DNA of 49,145 bases from Clostridium thailandense (GTDB taxonomy: Bacteria > Bacillota > Clostridia > Clostridiales > Clostridiaceae): positions 1 to 49,145 of the forward strand of contig NZ_JAEEGC010000124.1 of NCBI RefSeq assembly GCF_019207025.1. Direction: 5' to 3'. Of this stretch, positions 7,665 through 15,614 are shown piece after piece (the first letter of the stretch is position 1; each line of letters begins with the position of its first letter). The notes beneath the pieces were generated by a model. It had not been told where the DNA came from. It did not search any database and worked only from the letters and a program-made list of their open reading frames with translations. The position numbers and the translations under genes were made by a program.

Positions 7665-9254
7665 ATGAATCAAGGATATGTTTCGATTATACTTCACAGC
7701 CATATGCCTTTTGTAAGACATCCAGAAGTGGATGATTCTTTAGAGGAAAGATGGCTTTTTGAGGCTATAAGTGAATGTTATTTGCCATTAATAAATGTTT
7801 ACGACAATCTTATAAAAGATGATATAAACTTTAAAATTACTATGTCTATAACGCCAACACTTATGTCTATGTTAGAAGATAGTTATTTACAAAATAGATA
7901 TTTAGAGTATTTAGAGAAATCAATAGATTTATCAGAAAAAGAAAAATCAAGGACTAAAAATGATAAGGCATTAAATAAGTTAGCATATTTTTATAATGAA
8001 AGATTTAATAATTTAATGTCTACATATAAAAATTATGATTATAATTTGATGAATGCTTTTAGAAAGTTTGATGATTTAGGAAAGTTAGAGCTAATTACTT
8101 CAGCCGCTACTCATGGACTTTTACCTTTACTTATGGCGAATCCAGAAACTGTTATAGCACAACTTGCAACGGGAATTCAATCGTATATAGATTCAATAGG
8201 ACATGTTCCAAAAGGAATATGGTTACCAGAATGCGCATATACATATTCATTAGACCGAATTTTAAAAGATCTAGGAATAGAGTATTTTATATCAGAAAGT
8301 ACAGCTGTACTTAATGCATCACCAAAGCCTAGATATGGAACATATGCTCCAATAGCTACGCCTAATGGAGTATGCACCTTTGGAAGAGATATAGAGGCAT
8401 CTCATCAGGTTTGGAGTAATTTTACGGGATATCCAGGAGATCCTTCTTATAGGGAATTTTATAGAGATATAGGATTTGAACTTCCCATGGAATATATTAA
8501 ACCATATATTAATAAAGGTGGAATAAGGTTAGATACAGGAGTTAAATACTATAAAATTACAGAAAAAACCGACAATAAAGAGTATTATAACAGAAGAAAT
8601 GCAATGGAAAAAGTTAATGAACATGCCAAGCATTTTGTATCTTCTAGACATAATCAAATTAGCTGCATATATAAAAACATGGAACAGCCTCCTATAATAG
8701 TATGCCCATATGACACTGAATTATTTGGACATTGGTGGTTTGAGGGGCCAGAGTTCATAGATAATGTTATAAGAAGATCAGCTGAAGAACGGGTAAATTA
8801 TGAGATAATCACACCATCTCAATATTTAGGAAAATATCCAATGATCCAATGCAGCAATCCTTGTCCATCAAGCTGGGGCGAAAATGGAGATTATTCGGTT
8901 TGGATGAATCCTTCAAATGATTGGGTATATAAAGAGATTCATGGATGTGCAGAAAATATGAAAAGACTTGCTAGGATTTATGATGATCCAAATGATCTTC
9001 AAAAAAGAGCATTAAATCAGGCGGCTAGAGAATTGATGCTTGCAGAAGCCTCTGATTGGACTTTTATGATAAAAAACAATACTACTGACCAATATGCTGT
9101 TGAGAGAGTAAAAAAACATGTTGAGAGATTTAATAAATTATATGAAGATATAACTAAAGATACTTTAGAGTCTATTTTTATCTCAAAGTTAGAAGAATTA
9201 GATAATATATTTAAAAATATAAACTATAAAGTTTATAAGAAAGATGTCTATTAA
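7665..9254 (+). CDS. GH57 family 1,4-alpha-glucan branching enzyme (DUF1957 C-terminal region)
   Basis: 529 residues. It begins with the GH57 strand motif YVSIILHSHMPFVRHPE, has the nucleophile region GIWLPECAY (Glu at about residue 189) and the acid/base region YDTELFGHWWFEGPEF (Asp at about 350), and ends with a helical DUF1957-type domain (EASDWTFMIKNNTTDQYA). Length and motifs fit bacterial GH57 branching enzymes, which introduce alpha-1,6 branches in glycogen. The ATG follows GGAGG after the DUF4912 gene, and a strong terminator follows the stop. Confidence 0.88.
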   Translation: MNQGYVSIILHSHMPFVRHPEVDDSLEERWLFEAISECYLPLINVYDNLIKDDINFKITMSITPTLMSMLEDSYLQNRYLEYLEKSIDLSEKEKSRTKNDKALNKLAYFYNERFNNLMSTYKNYDYNLMNAFRKFDDLGKLELITSAATHGLLPLLMANPETVIAQLATGIQSYIDSIGHVPKGIWLPECAYTYSLDRILKDLGIEYFISESTAVLNASPKPRYGTYAPIATPNGVCTFGRDIEASHQVWSNFTGYPGDPSYREFYRDIGFELPMEYIKPYINKGGIRLDTGVKYYKITEKTDNKEYYNRRNAMEKVNEHAKHFVSSRHNQISCIYKNMEQPPIIVCPYDTELFGHWWFEGPEFIDNVIRRSAEERVNYEIITPSQYLGKYPMIQCSNPCPSSWGENGDYSVWMNPSNDWVYKEIHGCAENMKRLARIYDDPNDLQKRALNQAARELMLAEASDWTFMIKNNTTDQYAVERVKKHVERFNKLYEDITKDTLESIFISKLEELDNIFKNINYKVYKKDVY

Positions 9255-9256
9255 AA

Positions 9257-9290
9257 GAAGAAACCTGCAAAATTGTGGGTTTCTTCCTTT
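9257..9290 (+). terminator. Intrinsic terminator after the GH57 gene
   Basis: GAAGAAACC pairs with GGTTTCTTC across a 12-base loop, followed by CTTTT. It marks the boundary between the glycogen genes and the phage-derived element. Confidence 0.8.
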
Positions 9291-9346
9291 TCAATGATAA
9301 ACATTTATGTAAAAAACTTCGTAATGAGGGTTGAAAAATACTCAAA

Positions 9347-9784
9347 TCACTTTTCATATTTGAGTTTAAATAGCTCTATAGGTAATCCCTCACTTATAGA
9401 TATCTGTTCTAAGTTAAAATAACTTGGATATTCTTTTACTAGGTCATCTGATATTAGCAATTCAGATGCAAACTTATTGGCTTCATTTTCATATTTATTT
9501 AGATTAAAAAAGGTATATTTTTTCAAAAAAGTACGATTTAATTTAGGGTGAAGAATTGCATGACCAAGCTCGTGGGCGCATACAACTCTTTGCATCAAAT
9601 ATGAAAGAGAGGAATTAATATAGATAAGCTTAACTCTTTTTTCATATTGATATAAGCCGTTAACTTCTTCATGCAAAGGCCAATATACAACCTTAATTTT
9701 TAACAGCTTCGCTAATTCAAAAGGGTCATCAGTTTTAAATTTTTTTATTAGTTTATCTACTTTTTCTTTTATATAGTTTTTCAA
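9347..9784 (-). CDS. ImmA/IrrE family metallopeptidase (XkdA-like)
   Basis: About 145 residues with the zinc motif AHELGH (VVCAHELGHAILHP) and a downstream ENEANKFASELLI segment that supplies the third ligand glutamate, the ImmA/IrrE pattern. In ICEBs1 and PBSX-type elements this protease clears the partner XRE repressor when DNA damage is signalled. A TTG at 9784, seven bases after GGGGGAG, fits better than an ATG nine codons upstream. It lies just downstream of the repressor gene on the same strand, so the two form one switch. Confidence 0.88.
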   Translation of the reverse strand: MKNYIKEKVDKLIKKFKTDDPFELAKLLKIKVVYWPLHEEVNGLYQYEKRVKLIYINSSLSYLMQRVVCAHELGHAILHPKLNRTFLKKYTFFNLNKYENEANKFASELLISDDLVKEYPSYFNLEQISISEGLPIELFKLKYEK

Positions 9785-9824
9785 TTTAACTCCCCCATAT
9801 AATATAACCATTATCCCATTGTCT

Positions 9825-10259
9825 TTATTTAGTATCCTCTTTTCTATACTTTTTAGGTGTATACTTCTTATTAATTAGTTTTGCTTGCCGCATGCCAAAT
9901 TCCAGTGCATCTACAATACTTTGTAAAGCATCCGGTGACACTGGTTCTCCAGACAGCATAAGGCCTTCTTGACCTTCCATAAGTTCAGTTTTTATTTGAT
10001 TCAATCTTTTTTCTATATCTTTTTCATCTTTTCTAGATAGAGTGGCTTCGTTTTTACTTTCATCCAGTAAATAAGAAGTTGAGGTATTAAGCGCCTTAGC
10101 AATGCTATCTAATCTTTCTAAAGAAGGATGACTTCTTCCATTTTCAATATCACTCAAAAAGGAAACTGATATATTTGCTTTTTCTGATAAGTCTTTTAAA
10201 GTTAATTCGCTTTTTTTCCTAAGAATTTTTATTCTTTCACCCACATTATTAATAGACAT
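9825..10259 (-). CDS. XRE family repressor of the phage-tail element
   Basis: About 144 residues. The N-terminal helix-turn-helix (about residues 5-60: IKILRKKSELTLKDLSEKAN, ISVSFLSDIENGRSHPSLER) is of lambda-repressor type. The C-terminal part is not a peptidase domain, so cleavage must come from the adjacent ImmA-like protease. The ATG at 10259 follows AAAGGTG. It is divergent from the Xpf-like activator, with repeated TTTACGTAAA sites between, and most likely binds these to silence the tail operon and control its own gene. Confidence 0.9.
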   Translation of the reverse strand: MSINNVGERIKILRKKSELTLKDLSEKANISVSFLSDIENGRSHPSLERLDSIAKALNTSTSYLLDESKNEATLSRKDEKDIEKRLNQIKTELMEGQEGLMLSGEPVSPDALQSIVDALEFGMRQAKLINKKYTPKKYRKEDTK

Positions 10260-10299
10260 ACTTATCACCTTTCCCAATTTGTTATTATTTAAATTCGAT

Positions 10300-10322
10300 A
10301 ATAACGTATTAATTGTATTATA
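10300..10322 (-). promoter_or_regulatory. Putative repressor promoter and operator half
   Basis: On the minus strand, TATAAT (10322-10317) suggests the repressor promoter -10, followed by AATACGTTATT (10310-10300), a relative of the TTTACGTAAA sites on the activator side. This arrangement would allow autorepression. No good -35 is seen. Confidence 0.45.
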
Positions 10323-10362
10323 CTACTGGTTAAATAAGGAGTAAATACTTAAAAATCCACTT

Positions 10363-10468
10363 TTTACGTAAAAATGAGCAAAATAGAGGTAATTTAAAAC
10401 AAACTTGTGTTTTTTTACGTAAATAAAGAAAAATCAAACTGTAATAAATTTCGTTATTTACGTATAAT
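10363..10468 (+). promoter_or_regulatory. Three ACGT-centred operators and the activator promoter
   Basis: The perfect palindrome TTTACGTAAA occurs at 10363-10372 and 10414-10423, and a variant TTTACGTATA occurs at 10457-10466. The last overlaps a TATAAT (10463-10468) placed about 30 bases before the activator start. These are the obvious binding sites for the XRE repressor, and occupation of the third would block the activator promoter. The -35 is weak. Confidence 0.65.
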
Positions 10469-10497
10469 TAAGGGAGTTAAATAAGTAATACAGGGGG

Positions 10498-10968
10498 ATG
10501 ATAAGAATGAAAAGTAATAAAGAACAGGATTTGTATAAAAAAACTGATGGGCTGCTTTTAAATTACAAAATAATTAAAGCAGAAATTAATAATTTGGAAT
10601 TAGAAATAGAAGAAATTAAATCAGAGTATGATGGCGTTAAAGCTGCAGTGTATGAAGAACGAACTGGAAAAACTAATGCATTTAATAGCTCTGTTGAAAA
10701 TGAAATATTAAAGAAAGAGAAAATTATAAATGAACTATTGAAAGAGAAAAGAAGTAAAGAGAGGTTAATAAGTAAAATAGACAATGCTTTAACTATATTA
10801 GAAGAGGAAGAAATAAAGATTATTAAACTAAGATATTTTGAAAAAATGGGATGGAGCAAAATAGGAATATTAACTAATAGAGATGGGGATTATTGTGGAC
10901 GAATTAAGAGGAAAGCTGTGGATAAAATATCAAATATAATTTGGATAAGCAAAAAATACACAGGATAA
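10498..10968 (+). CDS. Xpf-like sigma-type positive regulator of the tail operon
   Basis: 156 residues. The first two thirds are a coiled coil rich in E and K. The C-terminal part is a sigma-70 region 4-like helix-turn-helix (LTILEEEEIKIIKLRYFEKM, then GWSKIGILTNRDGDYCGRIK). This matches the small sigma-like regulators (Xpf of PBSX, ArpU/RinA types) that switch on late genes. An ATG at 10507 would also fit the GGGGGATG ribosome binding site. It is the first gene past the operators and probably drives the structural genes from 11366 on. Confidence 0.72.
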   Translation: MIRMKSNKEQDLYKKTDGLLLNYKIIKAEINNLELEIEEIKSEYDGVKAAVYEERTGKTNAFNSSVENEILKKEKIINELLKEKRSKERLISKIDNALTILEEEEIKIIKLRYFEKMGWSKIGILTNRDGDYCGRIKRKAVDKISNIIWISKKYTG

Positions 10969-11052
10969 GTCCTGAAATTGGTCGTATTTTTTCTGTAACA
11001 AGTACGGTAAAGGCATGTTAGTATTATATCATCAAATCAATTGAGACAAGGA

Positions 11053-11337
11053 GCTGCTAAACCATATAGACACTGGGGGCCGAAAGTAGACTTATACGCA
11101 GGTATATGTTTCCAAGCTTCAGCACGATAAAAACTTTTTATCAATCTACAGCTCAATATTTTGAAAATCTAAGAACTTCTGATAAACTCGTACCTCAAAC
11201 ATATCAGAAGTCCTAAGATTTTCTAAAATACTTCGCTAAGATTGATTAAAAAGTTTTTATATGTGCCTTCAGCTTTGGAAACCATATACCTGCGTATAAG
11301 TCTACTTTATGGCGTGGTTATCTATAAGTGCGGCAGC
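11053..11337. mobile_element. Long palindromic MITE-like repeat, copy B
   Basis: A 285-bp near-perfect palindrome. The outer ends are GCTGCT and CGGCAGC. Inside, AAGTAGACTTATACGCAGG on the left is matched on the right by its complement CCTGCGTATAAGTCTACTTT, and the arms continue to a turn near CCTCAAAC (about 11190-11197). Each arm is about 140 bases, so the transcript would fold into one very long hairpin. It fills most of the gap between the activator and the first structural gene, whose GGAGG lies 16 bases beyond it. Confidence 0.85.
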
Positions 11338-11365
11338 TTCTTATCTTTGATAAGGAGGTGAGAGT

Positions 11366-11530
11366 ATGGAAGATAAAAAGGCTTTATCACCAAAGGAAAA
11401 GAATAAGGCTTTGACGAGTGTAAAAGAATTAAATAATTCAAAGGAGGAGAATTCAAGTGATATTGAAGACTTAATGAAGCACAGGCATTACAAAAGGCAT
11501 AGAGGTGCATTGAGACAAATAAGTAATTAG
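11366..11530 (+). CDS. Small phage-type protein of unknown function
   Basis: 54 residues (MEDKKALSPKEKNKALTSVK... ending HRGALRQISN), highly charged, no membrane segment. AAGGAGGTG at ideal spacing precedes the ATG, and the next gene follows after 14 bases, so it is very likely translated as the first gene of the structural operon. I do not recognise a family. Its position corresponds to the capsid/connector region of PBSX-like phages. Confidence 0.6.
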   Translation: MEDKKALSPKEKNKALTSVKELNNSKEENSSDIEDLMKHRHYKRHRGALRQISN

Positions 11531-11544
11531 AAGGTGATTATAAT

Positions 11545-11823
11545 ATGCTTGAGAATATAAAGTTGGTTTTAGGCATAACAGACAACTCTAAGGATGAGCT
11601 AATAAAATATTATATAAGCAGGGTAAGCCAAAGAGTTCAAAATTATTGTGGAGATACGCAGTTAAAGTCTGAGTATGAAGGAATTGTTGAAGAGCTAGTT
11701 ATTAAAGATATGCAGGGAAAAAATGATATAAGATATGAGCGAATAGGTGACTATTATGTTGAATACAATGTGCATGAAGATTTACTCGCTCCATATCAAT
11801 CTCAATTAAGGAAGAGTGTATAA
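11545..11823 (+). CDS. gp6-like head-tail connector protein
   Basis: 92 residues. The opening MLENIKLVLGITDNSKDELI and the helix ISRVSQRVQNYCGD are typical of the small phage gp6/Phage_connect_1 family, which forms the ring joining portal to tail. The partner head genes (terminase, portal, capsid) are absent here, so it probably caps the tail tube or is a leftover. It is in an operon with the next gene, whose start nearly abuts its stop. Confidence 0.7.
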   Translation: MLENIKLVLGITDNSKDELIKYYISRVSQRVQNYCGDTQLKSEYEGIVEELVIKDMQGKNDIRYERIGDYYVEYNVHEDLLAPYQSQLRKSV

Positions 11824-11824
11824 G

Positions 11825-12142
11825 ATGTTTAAGGCTCTTCTAAATCAAAGTCTTACTATTATTAGAACAGAAAGTATAGATACATTAAATCATATAGTAG
11901 AACAACAAGAAACAACCTATGGTCCCTATCCTTGCAGAACAGGACGCCCTATAAGTAAATTTGTACAAGCCGTGCCTCAAACTAAAATTACGCAAAATTT
12001 AAAAATGTACACTATAATAAATGCAAATATACAGGTAGGAGATATAGCTCTAATAGATGGAAATAATTATATTGTAAAGAACATTTACAAACCAGCAGGT
12101 CATCACATTGAGTGTGATTTAATATTGCACCAGGAGGCATAG
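11825..12142 (+). CDS. XkdH-like minor tail/connector protein (DUF3599 type)
   Basis: About 105 residues. Position after the gp6-like gene and the beta-rich pattern (YGPYPCRTGRPISKF, VGDIALIDGNNYIVKNIYKP) fit XkdH-type stopper proteins of PBSX-like tails. I prefer the ATG at 11825, one base past the preceding stop, over the GTG at 11816. A 98-base gap follows that contains no clear gene; an XkdI (HK97 gp10-like) gene would be expected there and is not present. Confidence 0.65.
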   Translation: MFKALLNQSLTIIRTESIDTLNHIVEQQETTYGPYPCRTGRPISKFVQAVPQTKITQNLKMYTIINANIQVGDIALIDGNNYIVKNIYKPAGHHIECDLILHQEA

Positions 12143-12240
12143 TGGTTGAAGCTGAGATTTATTAATAAGTAAGAACAAAAGCTGCTTTGCATCTTTGTAG
12201 AAAGATTGACTTACTGAAATATTAAAAAAGGTGAATAGTT

Positions 12241-12690
12241 ATGGAAGAATTAATTAAAACAATAGCAATAGACCTAGTAAAGGAATTTAATTACTATATT
12301 TATTTGCAAGATGTAGGAGAAGGCTTTAAAAGACCTTCTTTTTTTATTCAGCATGTTTCAACAAAACAAGTTGATATAAACAGAAGAAAATATAACAACA
12401 ATATTTTAATAAAAATAATATACTTTGCACCATTAAGCAAGCATCAAGTACCTATGAAATTAGATCAATTAACTGCTTTAGAAAAGCTGAAGAAGATATT
12501 TTTAAACATGTGTATAAAGGCAGGGGATGATTGGGTACGCATTAGTGATATGGTTGTAAATTATACAGAAGATAAAGATATATTTTTACAGCTGACTTTA
12601 GATAAAGAAGAATGTAGAGAAGATATATTCAATAATGAAAATAATCTTGAAACTATGAAAAATATTTATATGAGGGAGAGTGGAATTTAA
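12241..12690 (+). CDS. XkdJ-like tail terminator protein (DUF6838 type)
   Basis: 149 residues, alpha/beta, with a central VDINRRKYNNNILIKIIYF strand and a YTEDKDIFLQLTLDKEE C-terminal segment. Length and place directly before the sheath gene match XkdJ/tail terminator proteins, which stop tube growth at the top of the tail. The stop codon TAA overlaps the sheath start ATG (TAATG), showing translational coupling. Confidence 0.65.
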   Translation: MEELIKTIAIDLVKEFNYYIYLQDVGEGFKRPSFFIQHVSTKQVDINRRKYNNNILIKIIYFAPLSKHQVPMKLDQLTALEKLKKIFLNMCIKAGDDWVRISDMVVNYTEDKDIFLQLTLDKEECREDIFNNENNLETMKNIYMRESGI

Positions 12691-13757
12691 TGAAATTACC
12701 AAGTATTAATATCATATTTAAAGAAGCAGGTCTAACTGCTGTAAAACGTGGAGAACGTGGGGGTGTTGTCTTAATACTAAAAGATACAATAGGATCTGGA
12801 GTTAATAATCCAATAACTATATATAGTTCAGCAGATATACCAGATAGTTTAAGTGACACAAGTAAAGAACAAATTAATTTAGCGCTTATAGGTTATGAAA
12901 ATACTCCTAAAAAAGTTTTAGCCTATATAAATTCAGCAACTGATTATAAGGATGCTCAAAAGTATCTTGAAACTGTTAAGTGGGATTATATTGCAGTGCC
13001 AGATATTGCTGATGCAGATATTGCTGCCTTTGCAACCTGGATTAAGGGCCTTAGAGATAACAAGGATATAAAGGTTAAAGCTGTTTTACCTAATTGTGCT
13101 AGTGACCATGAAGGAATAATTAATTTTGCTGTACAAAATATAAAAACTCAAAATAAAACATATTCAACTAAGGAGTACTGCAGCAGAATATCAGGTTTAC
13201 TTGCAGGTACTCCATTAAATATAAGTGCTACTTATGCGCCTTTAGCAGAAGTATTAGACTGTGATCATATGACAAAGGATGAGTGTAATACTGCTATAGA
13301 TTCTGGTAAGTTCATACTTATAAATGATGGAAGCAAAGTTAAAGTTGGAAGAGCGATAAACTCTCTTGTAACTACTACTAAAGATAAAGGCGAAGATTTC
13401 AAAAAGATAAAGATAATTGATATTATGGATCAAATTCATGATGATATAAAGAAGGTTGCTGATGATAACTATATCGGGAAGGTAAGCAATTCCTATGATA
13501 ACAAGTGCTTATTAACAACTTCTATCGGAGGATATTTTGAAGAATTAGAGTTGGAAGAATTATTGGATAAGGATAAAAATAAGGTAAGTATTGATTTAGA
13601 TGGTCAAAAAGCCTATCTAGAAAGTATAGGTGTTGACACCAGCAGTATGAAAGAAATAGATATTAAAGAGGCAAATACTAAAGATAAAGTGTTTTTAGCT
13701 GCAAACATTAAAATTCTAGATGCTATTGAAGATATAAGCTTTAATGTTTCTATATAG
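12690..13757 (+). CDS. xkdK: Contractile tail sheath protein (XkdK-like)
   Basis: 355 residues. The N-terminal PSINIIFKEAGLTAVKRGER, the central subtilase-like fold region (AVLPNCASDHEGIINF, TYAPLAEVLDCDHM) and the C-terminal domain (DIMDQIHDDIKKVADDNYIG, then a final strand ILDAIEDISFNVSI) follow the Firmicute myovirus/PBSX sheath pattern. Sheath subunits stack around the tube and contract on target binding, so this defines the tail as R-type. It is coupled to the XkdJ-like gene. A terminator-like hairpin immediately follows its stop. Confidence 0.9.
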   Translation: MKLPSINIIFKEAGLTAVKRGERGGVVLILKDTIGSGVNNPITIYSSADIPDSLSDTSKEQINLALIGYENTPKKVLAYINSATDYKDAQKYLETVKWDYIAVPDIADADIAAFATWIKGLRDNKDIKVKAVLPNCASDHEGIINFAVQNIKTQNKTYSTKEYCSRISGLLAGTPLNISATYAPLAEVLDCDHMTKDECNTAIDSGKFILINDGSKVKVGRAINSLVTTTKDKGEDFKKIKIIDIMDQIHDDIKKVADDNYIGKVSNSYDNKCLLTTSIGGYFEELELEELLDKDKNKVSIDLDGQKAYLESIGVDTSSMKEIDIKEANTKDKVFLAANIKILDAIEDISFNVSI

Positions 13758-13779
13758 ACATAAGCAGCTTATGTTTTTT
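13758..13779 (+). terminator. Terminator-like hairpin between sheath and tube genes
   Basis: ACATAAG pairs with CTTATGT across a three-base CAG loop and is followed by a run of T. It begins at the sheath stop codon. As an intra-operon element it would allow partial termination or protect the sheath messenger 3' end. Confidence 0.6.
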
Positions 13780-13826
13780 CATTTTACTAAATTTAAAAAT
13801 ATTTTATATTACGGAGGTATATATTT

Positions 13827-14249
13827 ATGTATAATGCAGAAAAAACTATAATTGGAACTTGGGGAGAACTATGGATTGATGAAGAATTAATCTCAGAGTG
13901 CACTGGCTTGCAAGCGAAAGCTACACTTCAAAAAGTGGACATACCTATGTGCGGAAGATTAAGTAAGGCCTATAAGGTATCAGGTTGGGAAGGAAAAGGA
14001 ACTGTTACTTTGAATAAGGTAAGCAGTAGAATGGCTAAATTAATTGGCGATAACTTAAGACATGGAAAGCAGACAGTATGTACTATAATGTCTAAATTAG
14101 CAGATCCTACAGCAGATGGAGTTGAAAGAGTATGTTTAAAAGGTGTTAAATTTGATGATCTTACTTTAGCAGACTGGTCAGCAAATAAAGCAGCAGTTGA
14201 AAGCTTACCTTTTACTTTTGAAGATTTTGAATATATAGATATGATATAG
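13827..14249 (+). CDS. xkdM: Tail tube protein (XkdM-like, DUF2001)
   Basis: 140 residues, the usual size. NAEKTIIGTWGELWIDEELI at the N terminus, the KVDIPMCGRLSKAYKVSGWE core and the closing LPFTFEDFEYIDMI fit XkdM/DUF2001 tube proteins, which stack as hexamers to make the rigid inner tube. A strong GGAGG precedes the ATG. Its TAG stop codon lies inside the ATATAG end of palindromic copy C, so the element begins exactly at the end of the gene. Confidence 0.88.
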   Translation: MYNAEKTIIGTWGELWIDEELISECTGLQAKATLQKVDIPMCGRLSKAYKVSGWEGKGTVTLNKVSSRMAKLIGDNLRHGKQTVCTIMSKLADPTADGVERVCLKGVKFDDLTLADWSANKAAVESLPFTFEDFEYIDMI

Positions 14250-14502
14250 ACCCCCACGACCGACACTTAACTTATCCTCCGGAAGATGTTGCAAAACTTC
14301 AGCACGATAAAAATTTTTAATTATTCTAAAGCTCAGTATTTTGAAAATCTAAGAAACTTTTATAAACTCTCTCAAACAAATAAAAGCCTCTAAGATTTTC
14401 TAAAATACTTCGCTAAGAATAATAAAAAAATTTTTATATGTGCCTTCAGTTTTGGCAACATCTCCCTGCGTATAAGTTAAGTGTCTGGTGTAGGGATCTA
14501 TA
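14244..14502. mobile_element. Long palindromic MITE-like repeat, copy C
   Basis: A palindrome of about 259 bp. Left arm CACTTAACTTATCCTCCGG and GAAGATGTTGCAAAACTTCA face CATCTCCCTGCGTATAAGTT on the right. The turn is near CTCTCAAAC (about 14366). It separates the tube gene from the chaperone gene. Its right end is interrupted at CTATA by a second inverted-repeat element (14503-14613). Confidence 0.85.
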
Positions 14503-14613
14503 GGAGGGTGTGATAAAGTCCATTTTACACACAAAAATATGGAAAAGAAAAGGTCCAATGCATTGATATTTAAGGATTTATCTAATGTAAAATTTTATTT
14601 AATCACACCTTCC
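14503..14613. mobile_element. Short inverted-repeat element nested at the edge of copy C
   Basis: A 111-bp element with terminal inverted repeats: left GGAGGGTGTGATAAAG..., right (reverse complement) GGAAGGTGTGATTAAA..., both running into ATTTTACA. TATA flanks it on both sides (14499-14502 and 14614-14617), consistent with a 4-bp target duplication. It is too short to code a transposase. The same end, GGAGGGTGTGA, appears at 49129 at the same site of copy E. Confidence 0.75.
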
Positions 14614-14653
14614 TATATAAACAAAAAATATAAGCTTATTGGAGGAAATTAGG

Positions 14654-15255
14654 ATGAATAAGACAATAGATTTATTATTGAAAAATGATGTGAGTAAACT
14701 AAAAAGACCAAGTAAGGATATAGAAATAACCAGATTATCAGAATTATATGGACAACCATTTGTGGTTACATGTCAGGCACTTACACCTGGTGAGTTTAAT
14801 GAACTTCAGGAGAGTATCTCTATTAATGTAGAGGGAAATATTGAACTGGACAATAATATACAGGTGTTAACGATATTAAAGGGAGTAAAAGATCCGGATT
14901 TTAAGAGCAAGGAGCTTATGGAGCACTTTGGAGTGTCTACGCCAAAGGATTTAGTTCAAAAGATATTTTTAAGCGGAGAAATATCAAGCATATACACCAC
15001 AATAACTGATCTTTCAGGTTTTGGTAAGGACTCTGTAAAAGAAATAAAAAACTTATAAACACAGATGGTCTTGTACAAATGATGTATTATTATTGGAAAG
15101 AAAAAGGTATGAGACCCTCTGTGTTTTATAATATGCCTATAGGTGAAAGAATGGTAGTACAGGTTTTTTATGAACATGAGATAGAGGAAAAAAATAAAAG
15201 CAGGCAGGAAATGAAAAATTCTGAAACTCCTATTTTTCCTGTGGTGGTGGTTTAA
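14654..15255 (+). CDS. xkdN: XkdN-like tail assembly chaperone, short form plus -1 frameshift extension
   Basis: The zero-frame product (14654-15058, 134 residues, NKTIDLLLKNDVSKLKRPSK...) is an XkdN-type chaperone that coats the tape-measure protein during tube assembly. Near its end the mRNA reads A AAA AAC at 15046-15052, a classic slippery heptamer in the right phase. A -1 shift bypasses the stop at 15056 and continues for 67 codons (LINTDGLVQMMYYYWKEKGM ... ETPIFPVVVV) to 15253-15255. This G/GT-type arrangement is known for many long-tailed phages. An internal GGTAAGGA about 15 bases upstream may stimulate shifting. ATG at 14654 follows GGAGG. Confidence 0.85.
15046..15052 (+). promoter_or_regulatory. 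Programmed -1 frameshift slippery site
   Basis: AAAAAAC read as A_AAA_AAC in the chaperone frame, two codons before the zero-frame stop. After slippage the -1 frame is open to 15255. This site decides the ratio of short to long chaperone. Confidence 0.8.
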
Positions 15256-15269
15256 ATGATTTTAGGGAT

Positions 15270-15614
15270 GCTGCACTTATAGTGAAGCACGGCCGAAAAT
15301 ATACTTATCCTCCGGGAGATGTTCCCAAGCTTCAGCACTATAAAAACTTTTTATCAATCTATAGCTCAGTATTTAAGCAGATGTCCAAAATCTTTGATTT
15401 TGTGATAGTCGCTTACTCATCTGACGTAAGGAAGAGGAGTTTCATTAAAGTCTAAGAAATATTGATAAACTCGTGCCTCAAACATGTCAAAGGTACTAAG
15501 ATTTTCTAAAACACTTCACTAAGATTGATTAAAAAGTTTTTATATGTGCCTTCAGCTTTGGGAACATCTTCCTGCGTATAAGTATATTTTCTTGTGTAGT
15601 TCTTTAAGTGCAGC
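15270..15614. mobile_element. Long palindromic MITE-like repeat, copy D, with an internal insertion
   Basis: The outer ends GCTGCACTTA (15270-15279) and TAAGTGCAGC (15605-15614) are exact complements. The arms match those of the other copies, but about 80 bp in the left arm (about 15375-15452, containing GATAGTCGCTTACTCATCTG) has no partner in the right arm, which lengthens the copy to 345 bp. It fills the gap between chaperone and tape-measure genes. A reading frame through its right arm runs into the tape-measure frame, but lacks its own ribosome binding site. Confidence 0.82.
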
